From Pseudomonas nitroreducens (GTDB lineage: Bacteria; Pseudomonadota; Gammaproteobacteria; Pseudomonadales; Pseudomonadaceae), in NCBI RefSeq assembly GCF_014204515.1, contig NZ_JACHLI010000001.1, forward strand, positions 248,001-312,000: a DNA stretch of 64,000 bases, read 5' to 3'. The first letter of the stretch is position 1. Every line of letters starts with the position of its first letter. Positions 7,990 through 15,654 of the stretch are shown here, piece after piece. The notes beneath the pieces were generated by a model. That model did not search any database, was not told the DNA's origin, and saw nothing but the letters and a program-made list of their open reading frames with translations. A program made the position numbers and the translations under genes.

Positions 7990-8259
7990 ATGAATCAGGT
8001 TACCGTTGAGAACCACGCCCTGGAGGTCTTTGGCCCTCGCGGACAGTCTTGGAGACCGGTGCACCAAGAGTGCCTGAAGGCTGCAGCAGAACTAGCCAGG
8101 GCAGGGCGCCTGGGAGAGGCGATCATCGCGGCTGAGGATGCCTGGATTGAGGCGCACGGGCAAATGCATGGCGTTGCGTTCAGGGTGCGCACCCAGGTCG
8201 AGAGATTTACCGGCAATGCGCAGCCAGACGTACTTGCGGGATATCGAAGCCTGGAGTGA
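7990..8259 (+). CDS. Hypothetical protein, 89 aa
   Basis: Unknown helical protein (CLKAAAELARAGRLGEAIIAAEDAWIEAHG). The ATG at 7990 has GGATGGAG in front; an ATG at 7984 is too close to any ribosome site. It converges on the leftward gene ending at 8267. Confidence 0.7.
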   Translation: MNQVTVENHALEVFGPRGQSWRPVHQECLKAAAELARAGRLGEAIIAAEDAWIEAHGQMHGVAFRVRTQVERFTGNAQPDVLAGYRSLE

Positions 8260-8266
8260 CCGGCGC

Positions 8267-8452
8267 TTAACGCTGCCGGCCAGGGCGGGGCGGGATGAAG
8301 TTGCGGGGGTGGCACATGCCTACGCCATGGCGGCCGTCCAGGGCCTGGACAAGACAGGCGTAGGTCATTGCATCGGCCTGCAGGAAAAACGTGGCCGGAG
8401 GGAAACCGCCTTCACGACTGGGGAAGACGGTCTGGGCACCTTGATGGATCAA
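8267..8452 (-). CDS. Hypothetical protein, 61 aa
   Basis: Unknown small protein. The case for it is the ATGA overlap with the upstream 108-aa gene and the open frame to a stop just short of the convergent gene. Pro/Arg-rich C-terminus. Low-information sequence, so the call is tentative. Confidence 0.5.
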   Translation of the reverse strand: MIHQGAQTVFPSREGGFPPATFFLQADAMTYACLVQALDGRHGVGMCHPRNFIPPRPGRQR

Positions 8453-8775
8453 GGCATTCTCCGGGGCATGCGCTCCCGCGCTTGCTGCAACGCGAGCTTG
8501 CGAGCCTCGTACTCATCCTGGGTTTCGACCTGATTTTCCAGGCCTCGAGAGCGCACCAGGCGATCCAGCGCAGCCCACATGCGGAGGATGTCCTGCTCGT
8601 CCAGAGTGGTGTAGCCGGAGATCCGGCGATTGTCGGCACCTCGACGCGTGATCTCTACCTCCAGGGTCAAACCCTCCGGAGTCTCACGGGCTCGGAGCCC
8701 GGACTCGAAATCCTTGAGGAGCAGGCGATCCTTGGTGATGTCCTGGATGGTGTCGAACGGGACTTTCTTATCCAT
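8449..8775 (-). CDS. Hypothetical protein, 108 aa
   Basis: Unknown. MDKKVPFDTIQDITKDRLLLKDF leads into a beta segment (LTLEVEITRRGADNRRISGYTTL) and a charged C-terminal helix. GAAAGGAAA precedes the ATG. Second gene of the leftward run 9051-8267. Confidence 0.75.
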   Translation of the reverse strand: MDKKVPFDTIQDITKDRLLLKDFESGLRARETPEGLTLEVEITRRGADNRRISGYTTLDEQDILRMWAALDRLVRSRGLENQVETQDEYEARKLALQQARERMPRRMP

Positions 8776-8802
8776 GATCGTTTCCTTTCGAAGTGCCGGT
8801 AC

Positions 8803-9051
8803 TTAAGCCGGCTTGGATGCGTTGATGCTGCGGCCGAACTTAGCCAGGAAGATGGTCGCGAGGCAATCGCGCTCGAAAGCCAGGGCAGAGGCCTGAGCAT
8901 CGGTGAGGTTCAGGTAGTTACCCTGGGCCTTCACCACCTTTTCGTTCGCCTTGAGCATCTGGGCCTCGGTTGCGTCCTTGTATTGCGCTACAAAGGCGTT
9001 GAAGTTGGTGTAGTACAGAGTGCCGGTGCGGTAAGGATTCAGGATGTTCAT
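8803..9051 (-). CDS. Hypothetical protein, 82 aa
   Basis: Unknown (MNILNPYRTGTLYYTNFNAF...). Mostly helical after residue 25. It starts downstream of a degenerate class A element at about 9080-9124, which probably carries its promoter. Confidence 0.75.
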   Translation of the reverse strand: MNILNPYRTGTLYYTNFNAFVAQYKDATEAQMLKANEKVVKAQGNYLNLTDAQASALAFERDCLATIFLAKFGRSINASKPA

Positions 9052-9079
9052 GGTCGGCTCCTGCCGGTGTCTTTATGGT

Positions 9080-9124
9080 GCTTATTGTGAGGCAATGATC
9101 AGAGCAATGCAAGAACTATAAAGC
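9080..9124 (-). promoter_or_regulatory. Degenerate class A operator
   Basis: A good half-site GCAAGAACTATAAAGCA (9108-9124) faces a decayed partner (TGCTTATTG). Read leftwards, TTGCAT, 17 bp and CACAAT could drive the gene at 9051. Confidence 0.4.
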
Positions 9125-9142
9125 ACAATAAATGAGGTAAAG

Positions 9143-9177
9143 TGCTGTATACTGCTTCCATGTTGCGGCGATTGTGG
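9143..9177 (+). promoter_or_regulatory. Promoter with single class A half-site
   Basis: The half-site TGCTGTATACTGC is followed by TTCCAT, 16 bp and TAGAAT, upstream of the gene at 9213. Only one arm is present. Confidence 0.4.
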
Positions 9178-9212
9178 TAGAATGATCGTCACCAACCAAG
9201 AGGAGCTTCACC

Positions 9213-9647
9213 ATGACTGTTACTCGCGAGAACGTCCGTGTTATCGACCTGAGCGACACCCACGAGCTCGAGCTGTACGCGGACACTATTCATCGCCGCC
9301 CGGTGGGCAGCGGTGAGACAGACTTCATGGAGGAAGGCCCCTTCTTGGTGAAGGCAGCTGAAGATGACACCCTCCTCATTTCCTTCCAGTCGATGTACTT
9401 CGACCCGACCGACGAGGATGATAATGATGCTGATGCAGCCGCCGAGATTGTCCTGAACGACATTCCTTGTCAGGAGATCTTCTACGACGGCGAAAACCTC
9501 CACATCACCAACGACCTCGACAAAACCCTCGTCGTACCGAAGTCTCATGACTTCTGGCACTTGGCGCCTTTCCACTTCGGTTATGCCTACGTGGAAACCA
9601 AAAAAGGCCAGGATCGCGGACAGCGAGAGTTCGACCAGGGCGAATGA
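9213..9647 (+). CDS. Hypothetical acidic protein, 144 aa
   Basis: Unknown, strongly acidic (DPTDEDDNDADAAAEIVL), soluble. AAGAGGAGC precedes the ATG. First gene of the rightward run. Acidic phage and plasmid proteins of this type are sometimes DNA mimics; nothing here proves that. Confidence 0.75.
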   Translation: MTVTRENVRVIDLSDTHELELYADTIHRRPVGSGETDFMEEGPFLVKAAEDDTLLISFQSMYFDPTDEDDNDADAAAEIVLNDIPCQEIFYDGENLHITNDLDKTLVVPKSHDFWHLAPFHFGYAYVETKKGQDRGQREFDQGE

Positions 9648-9689
9648 AAATCCAGGGCCCGGAAAGTCCGGGCCCACCTGGAGACCGGC

Positions 9690-10043
9690 ATGGAAAAGTC
9701 AGACGTCATTGCCATTCTGCGTAGCAACAGCGGCCCAGACCTGGAGCGAGGTGTCCTGCTGGATGATGGGCGGTTCACGATCCGCCAGGGGCCGGAAGCT
9801 CAAATTGGCTGGCTGACTGTGATCGCGCCGGAGACCCAAGTTACGCCTGATGGGTTCATGGGTATCGGGATAGTTATACAGGACGGCAACTACTGGGTCT
9901 GGTCTGTCGTAATGGGAGCTGGGCCTGGGATGATCGCTACTCGCGACCTTGGTCGCACTACATCTCGGGAAGATGCCATCGCAAGCCTCTGGTTGGGGAG
10001 GATGGGTATCTTGGGGCTGTACCTGAAAGGGATGAAAGCATGA
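9690..10043 (+). CDS. Hypothetical protein, 117 aa
   Basis: Unknown beta-rich protein (WLTVIAPETQV, GIGIVIQDGNYWVWSVV) ending with a helix (EDAIASLWLGRMGILGLYL). Its stop overlaps the next ATG (ATGA). Confidence 0.75.
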   Translation: MEKSDVIAILRSNSGPDLERGVLLDDGRFTIRQGPEAQIGWLTVIAPETQVTPDGFMGIGIVIQDGNYWVWSVVMGAGPGMIATRDLGRTTSREDAIASLWLGRMGILGLYLKGMKA

Positions 10044-10519
10044 TCTGCCCGCACTGCAACCTCGAAATCAAGGATGGCCAGGCTGTCCATGGCCTCTACA
10101 AGACCCACTGGAAATGTGCTCCAGTACCCGAGGCTACCCGTCCCGAGATGGTGGTAAAGAAGTCTGAAGAGACGTTGGCGGCTATCACCAGTCAACACAG
10201 CCCGGCCGTAACCACTGCGCCTAAGGGAGTAGGCCGGTTGCGTACCAACAAGCCTGGCGGCCCGATATGGCGGACGATCTGCTCCTGGCAGGAACACCGG
10301 AACAAGGGCTATGAGAAGCACTGGGCCGTAGGCGGTAGCCTGCATATGACCCTCAACTGCGGCCACACCGCCTACCGGAAGTTGAGCCAGAAACTCCCGT
10401 CTTCCATGCAAGTGCGTTGCTGGGAGTGCGAGCAGATGCAGGGTGGATCACAGCGCTCAGGTATGCGCTGGGATGCAGAGACGATGATGCCTGTCCGGGT
10501 CGACGCTGCTGGGCAGTAA
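10040..10519 (+). CDS. Zinc-ribbon hypothetical protein, 159 aa
   Basis: N-terminal MICPHCNLEIKDGQ and a distal Cys pair (RCWECEQ), together with LNCGHTAYRK, suggest two zinc-binding knuckles. A linker of about 50 residues separates them. Function unknown; such proteins are common in phages. It overlaps the preceding gene by ATGA. Confidence 0.75.
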   Translation: MICPHCNLEIKDGQAVHGLYKTHWKCAPVPEATRPEMVVKKSEETLAAITSQHSPAVTTAPKGVGRLRTNKPGGPIWRTICSWQEHRNKGYEKHWAVGGSLHMTLNCGHTAYRKLSQKLPSSMQVRCWECEQMQGGSQRSGMRWDAETMMPVRVDAAGQ

Positions 10520-10521
10520 CG

Positions 10522-10749
10522 ATGCGCATCGCGATCATTCCAGGCGCCGTGAGCTTGGGAACCCTCATGCGCCTGGCCGACCTTGCAATGGCCCTCAACG
10601 GGCAGGCTTCGGTGCTTCTTGCCGTTGGCGGTGGGGACGTGCACAGTAACGTCTCCAGCAATTCCATTGGAAAAGAGCATGACCGAGATCACCCTGATGA
10701 CCCCGGAGCGTTTTGCTGCGCTCGATACCGAAATGCAAGCCATGCATGA
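10522..10749 (+). CDS. Doubtful small ORF, 75 aa
   Basis: Starts two bases after the preceding stop and overlaps the next gene by about 70 nt. No clear ribosome site. It begins with a hydrophobic stretch (MRIAIIPGAVSLGTLMRLADLAMAL is split here by low-quality context). It could be a real short protein or leader; evidence is thin. Confidence 0.3.
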   Translation: MRIAIIPGAVSLGTLMRLADLAMALNGQASVLLAVGGGDVHSNVSSNSIGKEHDRDHPDDPGAFCCARYRNASHA

Positions 10750-10954
10750 GACCTGGAGATCGCGCTGGTGTGGCGGTGGCATGTGCGCATGCATGGGCTG
10801 CGCTAACAGAAGCGGTGGTCTTCTAGGAAAAGGTTTCACTGAGGCTGAGTGGAAAGAGTACTGCGCCGCCAAGGGCATCGTCGCACCTCCGGTTCCGACG
10901 AGCGAAGAAGTCCACAGAGTCTTGCGCCAAATTTTCGGAAACCCTGTCGAATAG
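10679..10954 (+). CDS. Hypothetical Cys-rich protein, 91 aa
   Basis: Starts MTEITLMTPERFAALDTEM. CGGGMCACMGC near residue 30 is a tight Cys cluster, probably metal binding, followed by FTEAEWKEYCAAKGI. Unknown function. The ATG at 10679 has a weak AAAGAG in front. Confidence 0.65.
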   Translation: MTEITLMTPERFAALDTEMQAMHETWRSRWCGGGMCACMGCANRSGGLLGKGFTEAEWKEYCAAKGIVAPPVPTSEEVHRVLRQIFGNPVE

Positions 10955-10964
10955 GCGATGCATC

Positions 10965-11429
10965 ATGGCTAAGACAGTAGCCTTTCTGCCGCAGCTGGCA
11001 GCACAGAAGATCACCACCCCGGTGAACATGATTGCCATCTGCAGGCCAGGTGATTGGATAGGTGCCTACCTGGCCAACCACCCCCGCTACCTCCGACTGG
11101 AGTTCGATGACGTCGACTCACCTCAGGAGGGAACGACCCCGTTCTCCCCCGGCCTGGCACAGCAGATCCTGGAGTTCCTGCAGGAAGTGGGAGACGAGAG
11201 CGTGATTGTGCACTGTCAGGCGGGTTACAGCCGTTCCTGCGCTGTGGCCAAGTTCATGGTCGACAACCTGGGCTACACGCTTGATTTACATCGCCCAGGC
11301 GCGACGGGAACCGCAATCCACTTCAATCGCTTGGTGTACCAGACCCTGATGGACGTGAGTGGCCGCTCAATGCGAAGTTTCTATCTCAACCTGCAGGATA
11401 GTGCGAGCCATGAGGGCGGATTGGGGTAG
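10965..11429 (+). CDS. Dual-specificity-type protein phosphatase, 154 aa
   Basis: The CX5R active-site loop is intact: VHCQAGYSRS places His83, Cys84, Arg90 and Ser91 as in cysteine phosphatases that dephosphorylate Tyr or Ser/Thr through a Cys-phosphate intermediate. EFDDVD about 35 residues earlier could hold the general-acid Asp. Length fits a minimal DSP domain without targeting domains. Cytoplasmic, no signal. Substrate unknown: it could act on a host or replicon phosphoprotein or on RNA ends. Confidence 0.75.
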   Translation: MAKTVAFLPQLAAQKITTPVNMIAICRPGDWIGAYLANHPRYLRLEFDDVDSPQEGTTPFSPGLAQQILEFLQEVGDESVIVHCQAGYSRSCAVAKFMVDNLGYTLDLHRPGATGTAIHFNRLVYQTLMDVSGRSMRSFYLNLQDSASHEGGLG

Positions 11430-11490
11430 TGGATGGGCCGTGGGGGTTGATATCAACTGTAGTGGTTATCGTAGAACCGGCCGAATCGAA

Positions 11491-11532
11491 TGCTCTATAC
11501 TTCTTGTAGAGAGACGAACTATATGGCAGAAT
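11491..11532 (+). promoter_or_regulatory. Class A operator/promoter
   Basis: Arms TGCTCTATACTTC and GAACTATATGGCA (to 11528) form the 38-bp dyad. TTGTAG (11504-11509), 17 bp and CAGAAT (11527-11532) point to the gene starting at 11554/11581. Confidence 0.65.
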
Positions 11533-11580
11533 GTGCCTAACTAAGTTCCATGCATGATCACTCTGAGGCATGACAAGTCT

Positions 11581-12408
11581 ATGGATTGGAATCAGAAAGA
11601 CGTCGAAGAGATGCTTTCGGCATTCGAGGGCGATCAACGCTCGCTCGAGAAGCTGAAAGAACGGTTGGGTGTTGAGGCCTACAGCTTCATATTGAGCTAT
11701 CTGGCCCAGGCCAAGAAGGTCATCAATATGCCTCCTGAAGGTATCCAGGCGCTTGTTCAGATGTCTCCGGAAGAGTACCTGGAGGAGATGGCCAAGCGAA
11801 ATCTCGACTTCAACCGGTTGGCCGAAATCTTCGGGGTTAAGCGGCGCCGGGCGAGAGAGCTTCAGGAGGATGCCAACCGGGGCCGTTACTACGACGATGC
11901 CTTGCTCGCTCTTCCGGTGTGGGAGGAGGGGATGACGTTGGATGATCTTCCTCCGCCCTTCACGAAAGAAGGCTTCTCTGGTCTCTGGAAAGCGAGGGGC
12001 TGGCGTCTACAGGATTTGGGAGCTCGTTGGGGATTGAGCAAGCGCCGTATTGGGCTTATGGATGCAGAGGGTCGTCCGCGCTACCTGGATTGGGCAATTC
12101 GCAACATTCCTGTGATAACCAAAATCCCGGTGCCTAACTGGAAAAGTGTTCCAGGGCAGAAGACTCGGGCAATGAATCTTGTGGTTGTCCAGGTCAAAGA
12201 AGAGTTGCCGGTGATCTTCGATCTTCCGCCAGGAACGCCGATTGTCATCAAGGGGAAGCGTGAGAACCAGTGGTTCGCTTACGTCTCTCTTGGACAGACC
12301 GTGCTCCCGGCATCCATCGTCCCCTTCGAGACCCAGGAAGAAGCATCGGAGCGCGCAGCACGATTCATCGAATCTGGCAGACACATTGCGGTTAAGACGC
12401 TCCTGTAA
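11581..12408 (+). CDS. Putative DNA-binding protein with two HTH-like segments, 275 aa
   Basis: Two segments resemble helix-turn-helix units: FNRLAEIFGVKRRRARELQ near residue 80 and LQDLGARWGLSKRRIGLM near residue 145. The C-terminal third is beta-rich (LPVIFDLPPGTPIVIKGKR). No known family is recognised. It sits alone behind a class A promoter, so it is a candidate regulator of that regulon, possibly autoregulated; this is inference. An ATG at 11554 is the alternative start; neither has a strong ribosome site. Confidence 0.7.
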   Translation: MDWNQKDVEEMLSAFEGDQRSLEKLKERLGVEAYSFILSYLAQAKKVINMPPEGIQALVQMSPEEYLEEMAKRNLDFNRLAEIFGVKRRRARELQEDANRGRYYDDALLALPVWEEGMTLDDLPPPFTKEGFSGLWKARGWRLQDLGARWGLSKRRIGLMDAEGRPRYLDWAIRNIPVITKIPVPNWKSVPGQKTRAMNLVVVQVKEELPVIFDLPPGTPIVIKGKRENQWFAYVSLGQTVLPASIVPFETQEEASERAARFIESGRHIAVKTLL

Positions 12409-12482
12409 CACATAGCCTGGCGGAGCGAACTGAATAGGCACCGGCAAGGCCGGTGAATTAACGACTTGGTTGGAGGCGTAGG

Positions 12483-12899
12483 ATGCGCACAGTGCTGGTC
12501 AGTGACATTGATGGAGCAGTTCTCGACTGGGTGGTGGGTGTCGCTGTGGGTCTGCGTCTGCAGATCACCTCGACTTCGCTGGTCGTTGCCGGGAGCGCCC
12601 CTCGCTTTGGGATCAAGAGCTGGGGTGACAAGAGCTGGTGCCCTCACTTGAGTGAAGTTCAGTTCGGACGCCTGCAGGATGACCTCTGCGTAAGTTCGAT
12701 GCACGACAAGACCCGTCCGAACCATGAGGCCTGGGAAGCGGTAACCGACTCCAGGATGCCTCATGTCGTTGAGGCTGGTCAGCGTGTATCGCAGCTTGGC
12801 GAGACCAGGCAGGTAGCCGTACTGCGGGCAATCGCAGAGGCGCATTTCGGACAGAATCTCGAGGTGCCTGAAGAGCTGTTTCATATGAGGGCTGCATGA
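12483..12899 (+). CDS. DUF2591-like phage protein, 138 aa
   Basis: VSDIDGAVLDWVVGVAVGLR at the start and a C-terminal AVLRAIAEAHFGQNLEVPEEL match the layout of DUF2591: 'L-x-G-x-A-L-D-W-A-V' at the front and 'A-M-R-x-x-V...G-x-x-V-x-V-P-E-x-L' at the end. This family is common in temperate phages and has no known function. A second member lies at 36117. Coupled to the next gene by ATGA. Confidence 0.65.
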   Translation: MRTVLVSDIDGAVLDWVVGVAVGLRLQITSTSLVVAGSAPRFGIKSWGDKSWCPHLSEVQFGRLQDDLCVSSMHDKTRPNHEAWEAVTDSRMPHVVEAGQRVSQLGETRQVAVLRAIAEAHFGQNLEVPEELFHMRAA

Positions 12900-13216
12900 T
12901 GCTTACCCATCTCAAGAATTTCTTTTCCAGTAAGCCGGCCGCGCCAGTCGATCCGTCTCAACGCTTTGCGGAGATCATCCGTGAAGGGTTGAAGGGCATG
13001 CGGGCGGAGGGAGGGATGGACATCGACAAGGAGAACAGGGTTCCTGTTTACCTTGTGAAGATGTGCACCGCCCTTCAGTCCGCCATCAACGAAACCCGCG
13101 CCGAACCGGTAACGCTCAAGGAAATTCTCACCCTGGATCGAGCGGCTACGGGCGCTGACTACGACCGCAAACTCGCCAGGCGCTGCCTGTTGATGGCGCA
13201 AAATCGGAAGGCTTAA
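12896..13216 (+). CDS. Hypothetical protein, 106 aa
   Basis: Unknown helical protein (AEIIREGLKGMRAEGGM, YDRKLARRCLLMAQNRKA). The start overlaps the preceding stop by ATGA. Ends 13 nt before a class A dyad. Confidence 0.75.
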   Translation: MMLTHLKNFFSSKPAAPVDPSQRFAEIIREGLKGMRAEGGMDIDKENRVPVYLVKMCTALQSAINETRAEPVTLKEILTLDRAATGADYDRKLARRCLLMAQNRKA

Positions 13217-13229
13217 TCTCACCATTGCG

Positions 13230-13271
13230 TGCTGTATAGTTCTTGCAATAGGAAGAACTATATGGCATGAT
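13230..13271 (+). promoter_or_regulatory. Class A operator/promoter of the lipoprotein gene
   Basis: Near-perfect arms TGCTGTATAGTTC and GAACTATATGGCA (to 13267). TTGCAA (13243-13248), 17 bp and CATGAT (13266-13271) predict a start near 13278, hence a leader of about 285 nt before the ATG at 13564. Confidence 0.7.
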
Positions 13272-13277
13272 GATTCC

Positions 13278-13563
13278 CGTAAGTAGCCAAGAAGCACTTT
13301 GCAGCACGTAGTAGGTGCTTCCCACCATCGTTTTGGTTAAGATCGGCCCACGATTCGTCGTTTACGCCATCTGCCAGAGCGCGTGGTGTTCGGAATCTGA
13401 TCGATAACTGAGGGCCGGAGTTGCCCGAGGGATTAGGTTCCAGGCTGGAGTGGGCTACCCGGTTACCGGGTCAGCAAGTAGGGATGCTGGGGGCTTCATA
13501 GGAGCCCTGATGTGAGTCTCGAATGTTCGAGGCACGCACTACACAACTCTTGAGGGAATAACC
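13278..13563 (+). ncRNA. Long structured 5' leader of the lipoprotein gene
   Basis: No ORF is convincing here. Four consecutive hairpins can be drawn in the last 110 nt: ACCCGG/CCGGGT (13457-13471), CAGCA/TGCTG (13472-13489), GGGCT/AGCCC (13491-13507) and CTCGA/TCGAG (13518-13531). They end about 20 nt before GAGGGA, the ribosome site. It may be a regulatory leader or contain an sRNA; I recognise no known riboswitch class. Confidence 0.4.
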
Positions 13564-14013
13564 ATGCTGAAACGTGCTCTGATCATCTCCGCAATGTCCA
13601 TGGCCCTGGTTGGCTGCGCAGGCGCGCCGCTGGGTCTCGATCTGGGCCAGAAGCCCATGGCCGGTACCTGGAAAGGCACCTATCTGTGCCCGAACCTGAA
13701 GCTGACTCGCCAGGACGTCGTAATGACCCTGCAAGACGGCCGCGTACCGGGTTCGGTTAACGGTGTCGTCGAAATGAACTTCGTCTACGCCGGCCAGAAG
13801 AACTACATGAAATACACCGTCGTCGGCTCGAACGTGGGCGGGCACTTCGTGGCCAAGGGCAAGCAGATCCTGCAGACCACCCGTAGCGATTTCACCATGG
13901 GGCCCATCAGCGGCAACATGCCTGACAGTGACACCATCATGGCTGAGGGTTGTGGCCGCCTGCACGCACTCAAGCGTGTATCCAGCACTGCTCAGCAAAC
14001 TGCGCAGCGCTAA
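13564..14013 (+). CDS. Small lipoprotein, 149 aa
   Basis: MLKRALII... followed by MALVGCAG is a signal peptide with a lipobox (LVGC, Cys18), so the mature protein is probably lipidated and membrane anchored. The rest is beta-rich, with a central GTWKGTYLCPNLKL and a Cys near residue 122 (AEGCGRL) that could pair with the Cys in LCPN. Such small outer-membrane lipoproteins on plasmids and phages can be surface-exclusion or superinfection-exclusion factors; that role is inference. GAGGGA precedes the ATG. Confidence 0.8.
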   Translation: MLKRALIISAMSMALVGCAGAPLGLDLGQKPMAGTWKGTYLCPNLKLTRQDVVMTLQDGRVPGSVNGVVEMNFVYAGQKNYMKYTVVGSNVGGHFVAKGKQILQTTRSDFTMGPISGNMPDSDTIMAEGCGRLHALKRVSSTAQQTAQR

Positions 14014-14028
14014 GCAGCACCTGATCTC

Positions 14029-14053
14029 TAAAGGGCCTTCGGGCCCTTTTTTG
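14029..14053 (+). terminator. Rho-independent terminator
   Basis: AAAGGGCC TTC GGGCCCTTTTTT directly follows the lipoprotein gene. Confidence 0.9.
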
Positions 14054-14064
14054 TGCCTGTAGCT

Positions 14065-14559
14065 TTATAGTTCGGCCAACTCGTGAATCAGGGTTTGCAC
14101 CCTTGCCTGGAGGTGAGCCTTCGGGATCATCCAGTACAGGCCCAGGAAGCCCTCTTGCGAGGGGAGGGTCGAATCCCTGGTGGTCAGCCAGTGCTCCAGG
14201 TTCTGGTCGAACAGGAACAGGTCGCCGGCCCGCACCGGGATCTCCACGACGCGGCTCTTCTCCTGAACGTGTAGGAGGTGATCGCCCATCAAGCTGAGGA
14301 TCAGCGTCCTCTCGCCCTTCCAGTGCGTGTCACGATGCTTTACGACGTCCAGGCACCCAACCCAGCCGTCAGCTTCATCGAAGGGCTCAGCGAGCAGGGA
14401 GACCCCTTCCCAGCTGGTTCCAACATCACCCTTGATGCGAGTGAACTTCATGATGCTGGCCGGCACCTGGTCGAGTACAGGGCGCACCTGGTCGACGAAG
14501 TTGCCAAGCACGCTTTGCATCATGCCGGCGGCGGTGAGGTGGCGGGTAGGGTGAGTCAT
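14065..14559 (-). CDS. HxD...H double-stranded beta-helix (Fe/2OG oxygenase-like) protein, 164 aa
   Basis: KHRDTHW (His75, Asp77) and LEHWLTT (His123) give the facial triad of Fe(II)/2-oxoglutarate oxygenases, framed by strands TLILSLMGDHLLHV, AGDLFLFD and GFLGLYW. Paralogous to the next two genes and to 29524. An Arg five residues after the distal His could bind 2-oxoglutarate, but this is not conserved in all four. Substrate unknown. Last of a five-gene leftward operon starting at 16214. Confidence 0.65.
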   Translation of the reverse strand: MTHPTRHLTAAGMMQSVLGNFVDQVRPVLDQVPASIMKFTRIKGDVGTSWEGVSLLAEPFDEADGWVGCLDVVKHRDTHWKGERTLILSLMGDHLLHVQEKSRVVEIPVRAGDLFLFDQNLEHWLTTRDSTLPSQEGFLGLYWMIPKAHLQARVQTLIHELAEL

Positions 14560-14577
14560 CCTTGAGGGCCTTTGTGG

Positions 14578-15105
14578 TCAGTAGATTTCGGAGCTGCAGA
14601 CGCTGGGGTAGTGCTCGTGGCCATTGGAGTCTGCCAGCTTGCCAAGCTCCTTGCGGAGCGTGCGAAGGAACGCCGGCATTTCCTCGGCGGGTACAACCCA
14701 CTGGATCGACAGATACACGTCCTTGCTGCTCCAGGGGCGCTCCAGCCAGTGGATGCGCATCGGGTCGAGCACAAACAGCTCGCCTCCGGTGAGGTGAATC
14801 TTGCGCACCGTCCTGGCCGACGTGGTTGCGTACAAAGTGTGGTTGGCCTCGATCACCAGCGAGAGGAAGTACTTGTCCTTCCACTCGGGGTCAGTATGCA
14901 TGCCGGTCTTGTGGCATCCAATCCAGACAACCTCATCATCTCCGGCGTACCGAATAGGAGCAGGGAGCTTGCCTTTGTACGTCTCGGCGAAAACCTGGTC
15001 GTTCTCAATGTGCTTGAAGCGTTGCCTGACTCCATCAGTGACCGGGAATGCCTGGCGGATATCAGCGGGACTGAAGCGGTGGACAATGGCTTCGTGGCGA
15101 GACAT
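14578..15105 (-). CDS. HxD...H (Fe/2OG oxygenase-like) protein, 175 aa
   Basis: WIGCHKTGMHTD holds His70 and Asp72, and MRIHWLERP holds His119. Between them are FLSLVIEANHTLYATT, GGELFVLD and, after, YLSIQWVVP, the strand order of a cupin-like double-stranded beta-helix. Closest relative is the next gene upstream (15114). Length is short for the family, so it is a minimal catalytic core. Could be a hydroxylase on nucleic acid, protein or small molecule. Confidence 0.7.
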   Translation of the reverse strand: MSRHEAIVHRFSPADIRQAFPVTDGVRQRFKHIENDQVFAETYKGKLPAPIRYAGDDEVVWIGCHKTGMHTDPEWKDKYFLSLVIEANHTLYATTSARTVRKIHLTGGELFVLDPMRIHWLERPWSSKDVYLSIQWVVPAEEMPAFLRTLRKELGKLADSNGHEHYPSVCSSEIY

Positions 15106-15113
15106 GAGGTGCC

Positions 15114-15635
15114 TTAGAGGATGTCAGAGATTTCGTAAGCAGGGGTTTTGACCTTGCCTTGGAGAGCGGCAATCCCGGAGAGGGCGTCGCGGATCATGGC
15201 GAATGCCTCGGGCACGGCATCGGTCATCACTTCCCACTGCAGGGTGAAAAATAGCGCCTTCGAATTGCGAACTTGCTGCTCCAGCCAGTGAAGCTTTAGC
15301 GGATCAAACACGAACAGCTCACCGCCCTCAAGGTGGATGCGCCGGCATTTGTTAACGGACTGCACCTCGAAGAGAACGTGGTCAGCCTCAATAACCAGCG
15401 TGATGAATCGCTTGCCGATGAAGCCTGCATCAACATGCGGTGGGGCAGTATGGCAGCCTACCCACTTGGTTTGTAGGCTGCTCAGGGCAGGATGGTGCGG
15501 TACGTTGTAGTGGTTCGACTCAACCGAAGACTTGGCGCTCTTTCGCAAGTGAGTTCTCAAAGCAGGCGCGATTGGGAATGCAGCCTGCAGGGCCTTGGAG
15601 TCATATTGGAGGAGCGAGCGTTCGAACTGAGCCAT
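15114..15635 (-). CDS. HxD...H (Fe/2OG oxygenase-like) protein, 173 aa
   Basis: WVGCHTAPPHVDAGF (His67, Asp69), FITLVIEADHVLFE, GGELFVFDPLKLHWLEQ (His116) and FFTLQWEV repeat the arrangement of the 175-aa neighbour. The ATG at 15635 (MAQFERS) has GAAGGG upstream; the longer frame overlaps the zinc-ribbon gene. Tandem duplication with divergence suggests different substrates or partners. Confidence 0.7.
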   Translation of the reverse strand: MAQFERSLLQYDSKALQAAFPIAPALRTHLRKSAKSSVESNHYNVPHHPALSSLQTKWVGCHTAPPHVDAGFIGKRFITLVIEADHVLFEVQSVNKCRRIHLEGGELFVFDPLKLHWLEQQVRNSKALFFTLQWEVMTDAVPEAFAMIRDALSGIAALQGKVKTPAYEISDIL

Positions 15636-15654
15636 CTTGGCTGTAGCCCTTCGA

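Noticed and set aside
14060..14076. Class A-like half-site GCTTTATAGTTC at the end of the 164-aa gene
   Set aside because: It overlaps a stop codon (GAACTATAA), lies between a terminator and a gene end, has no partner arm and no promoter around it.
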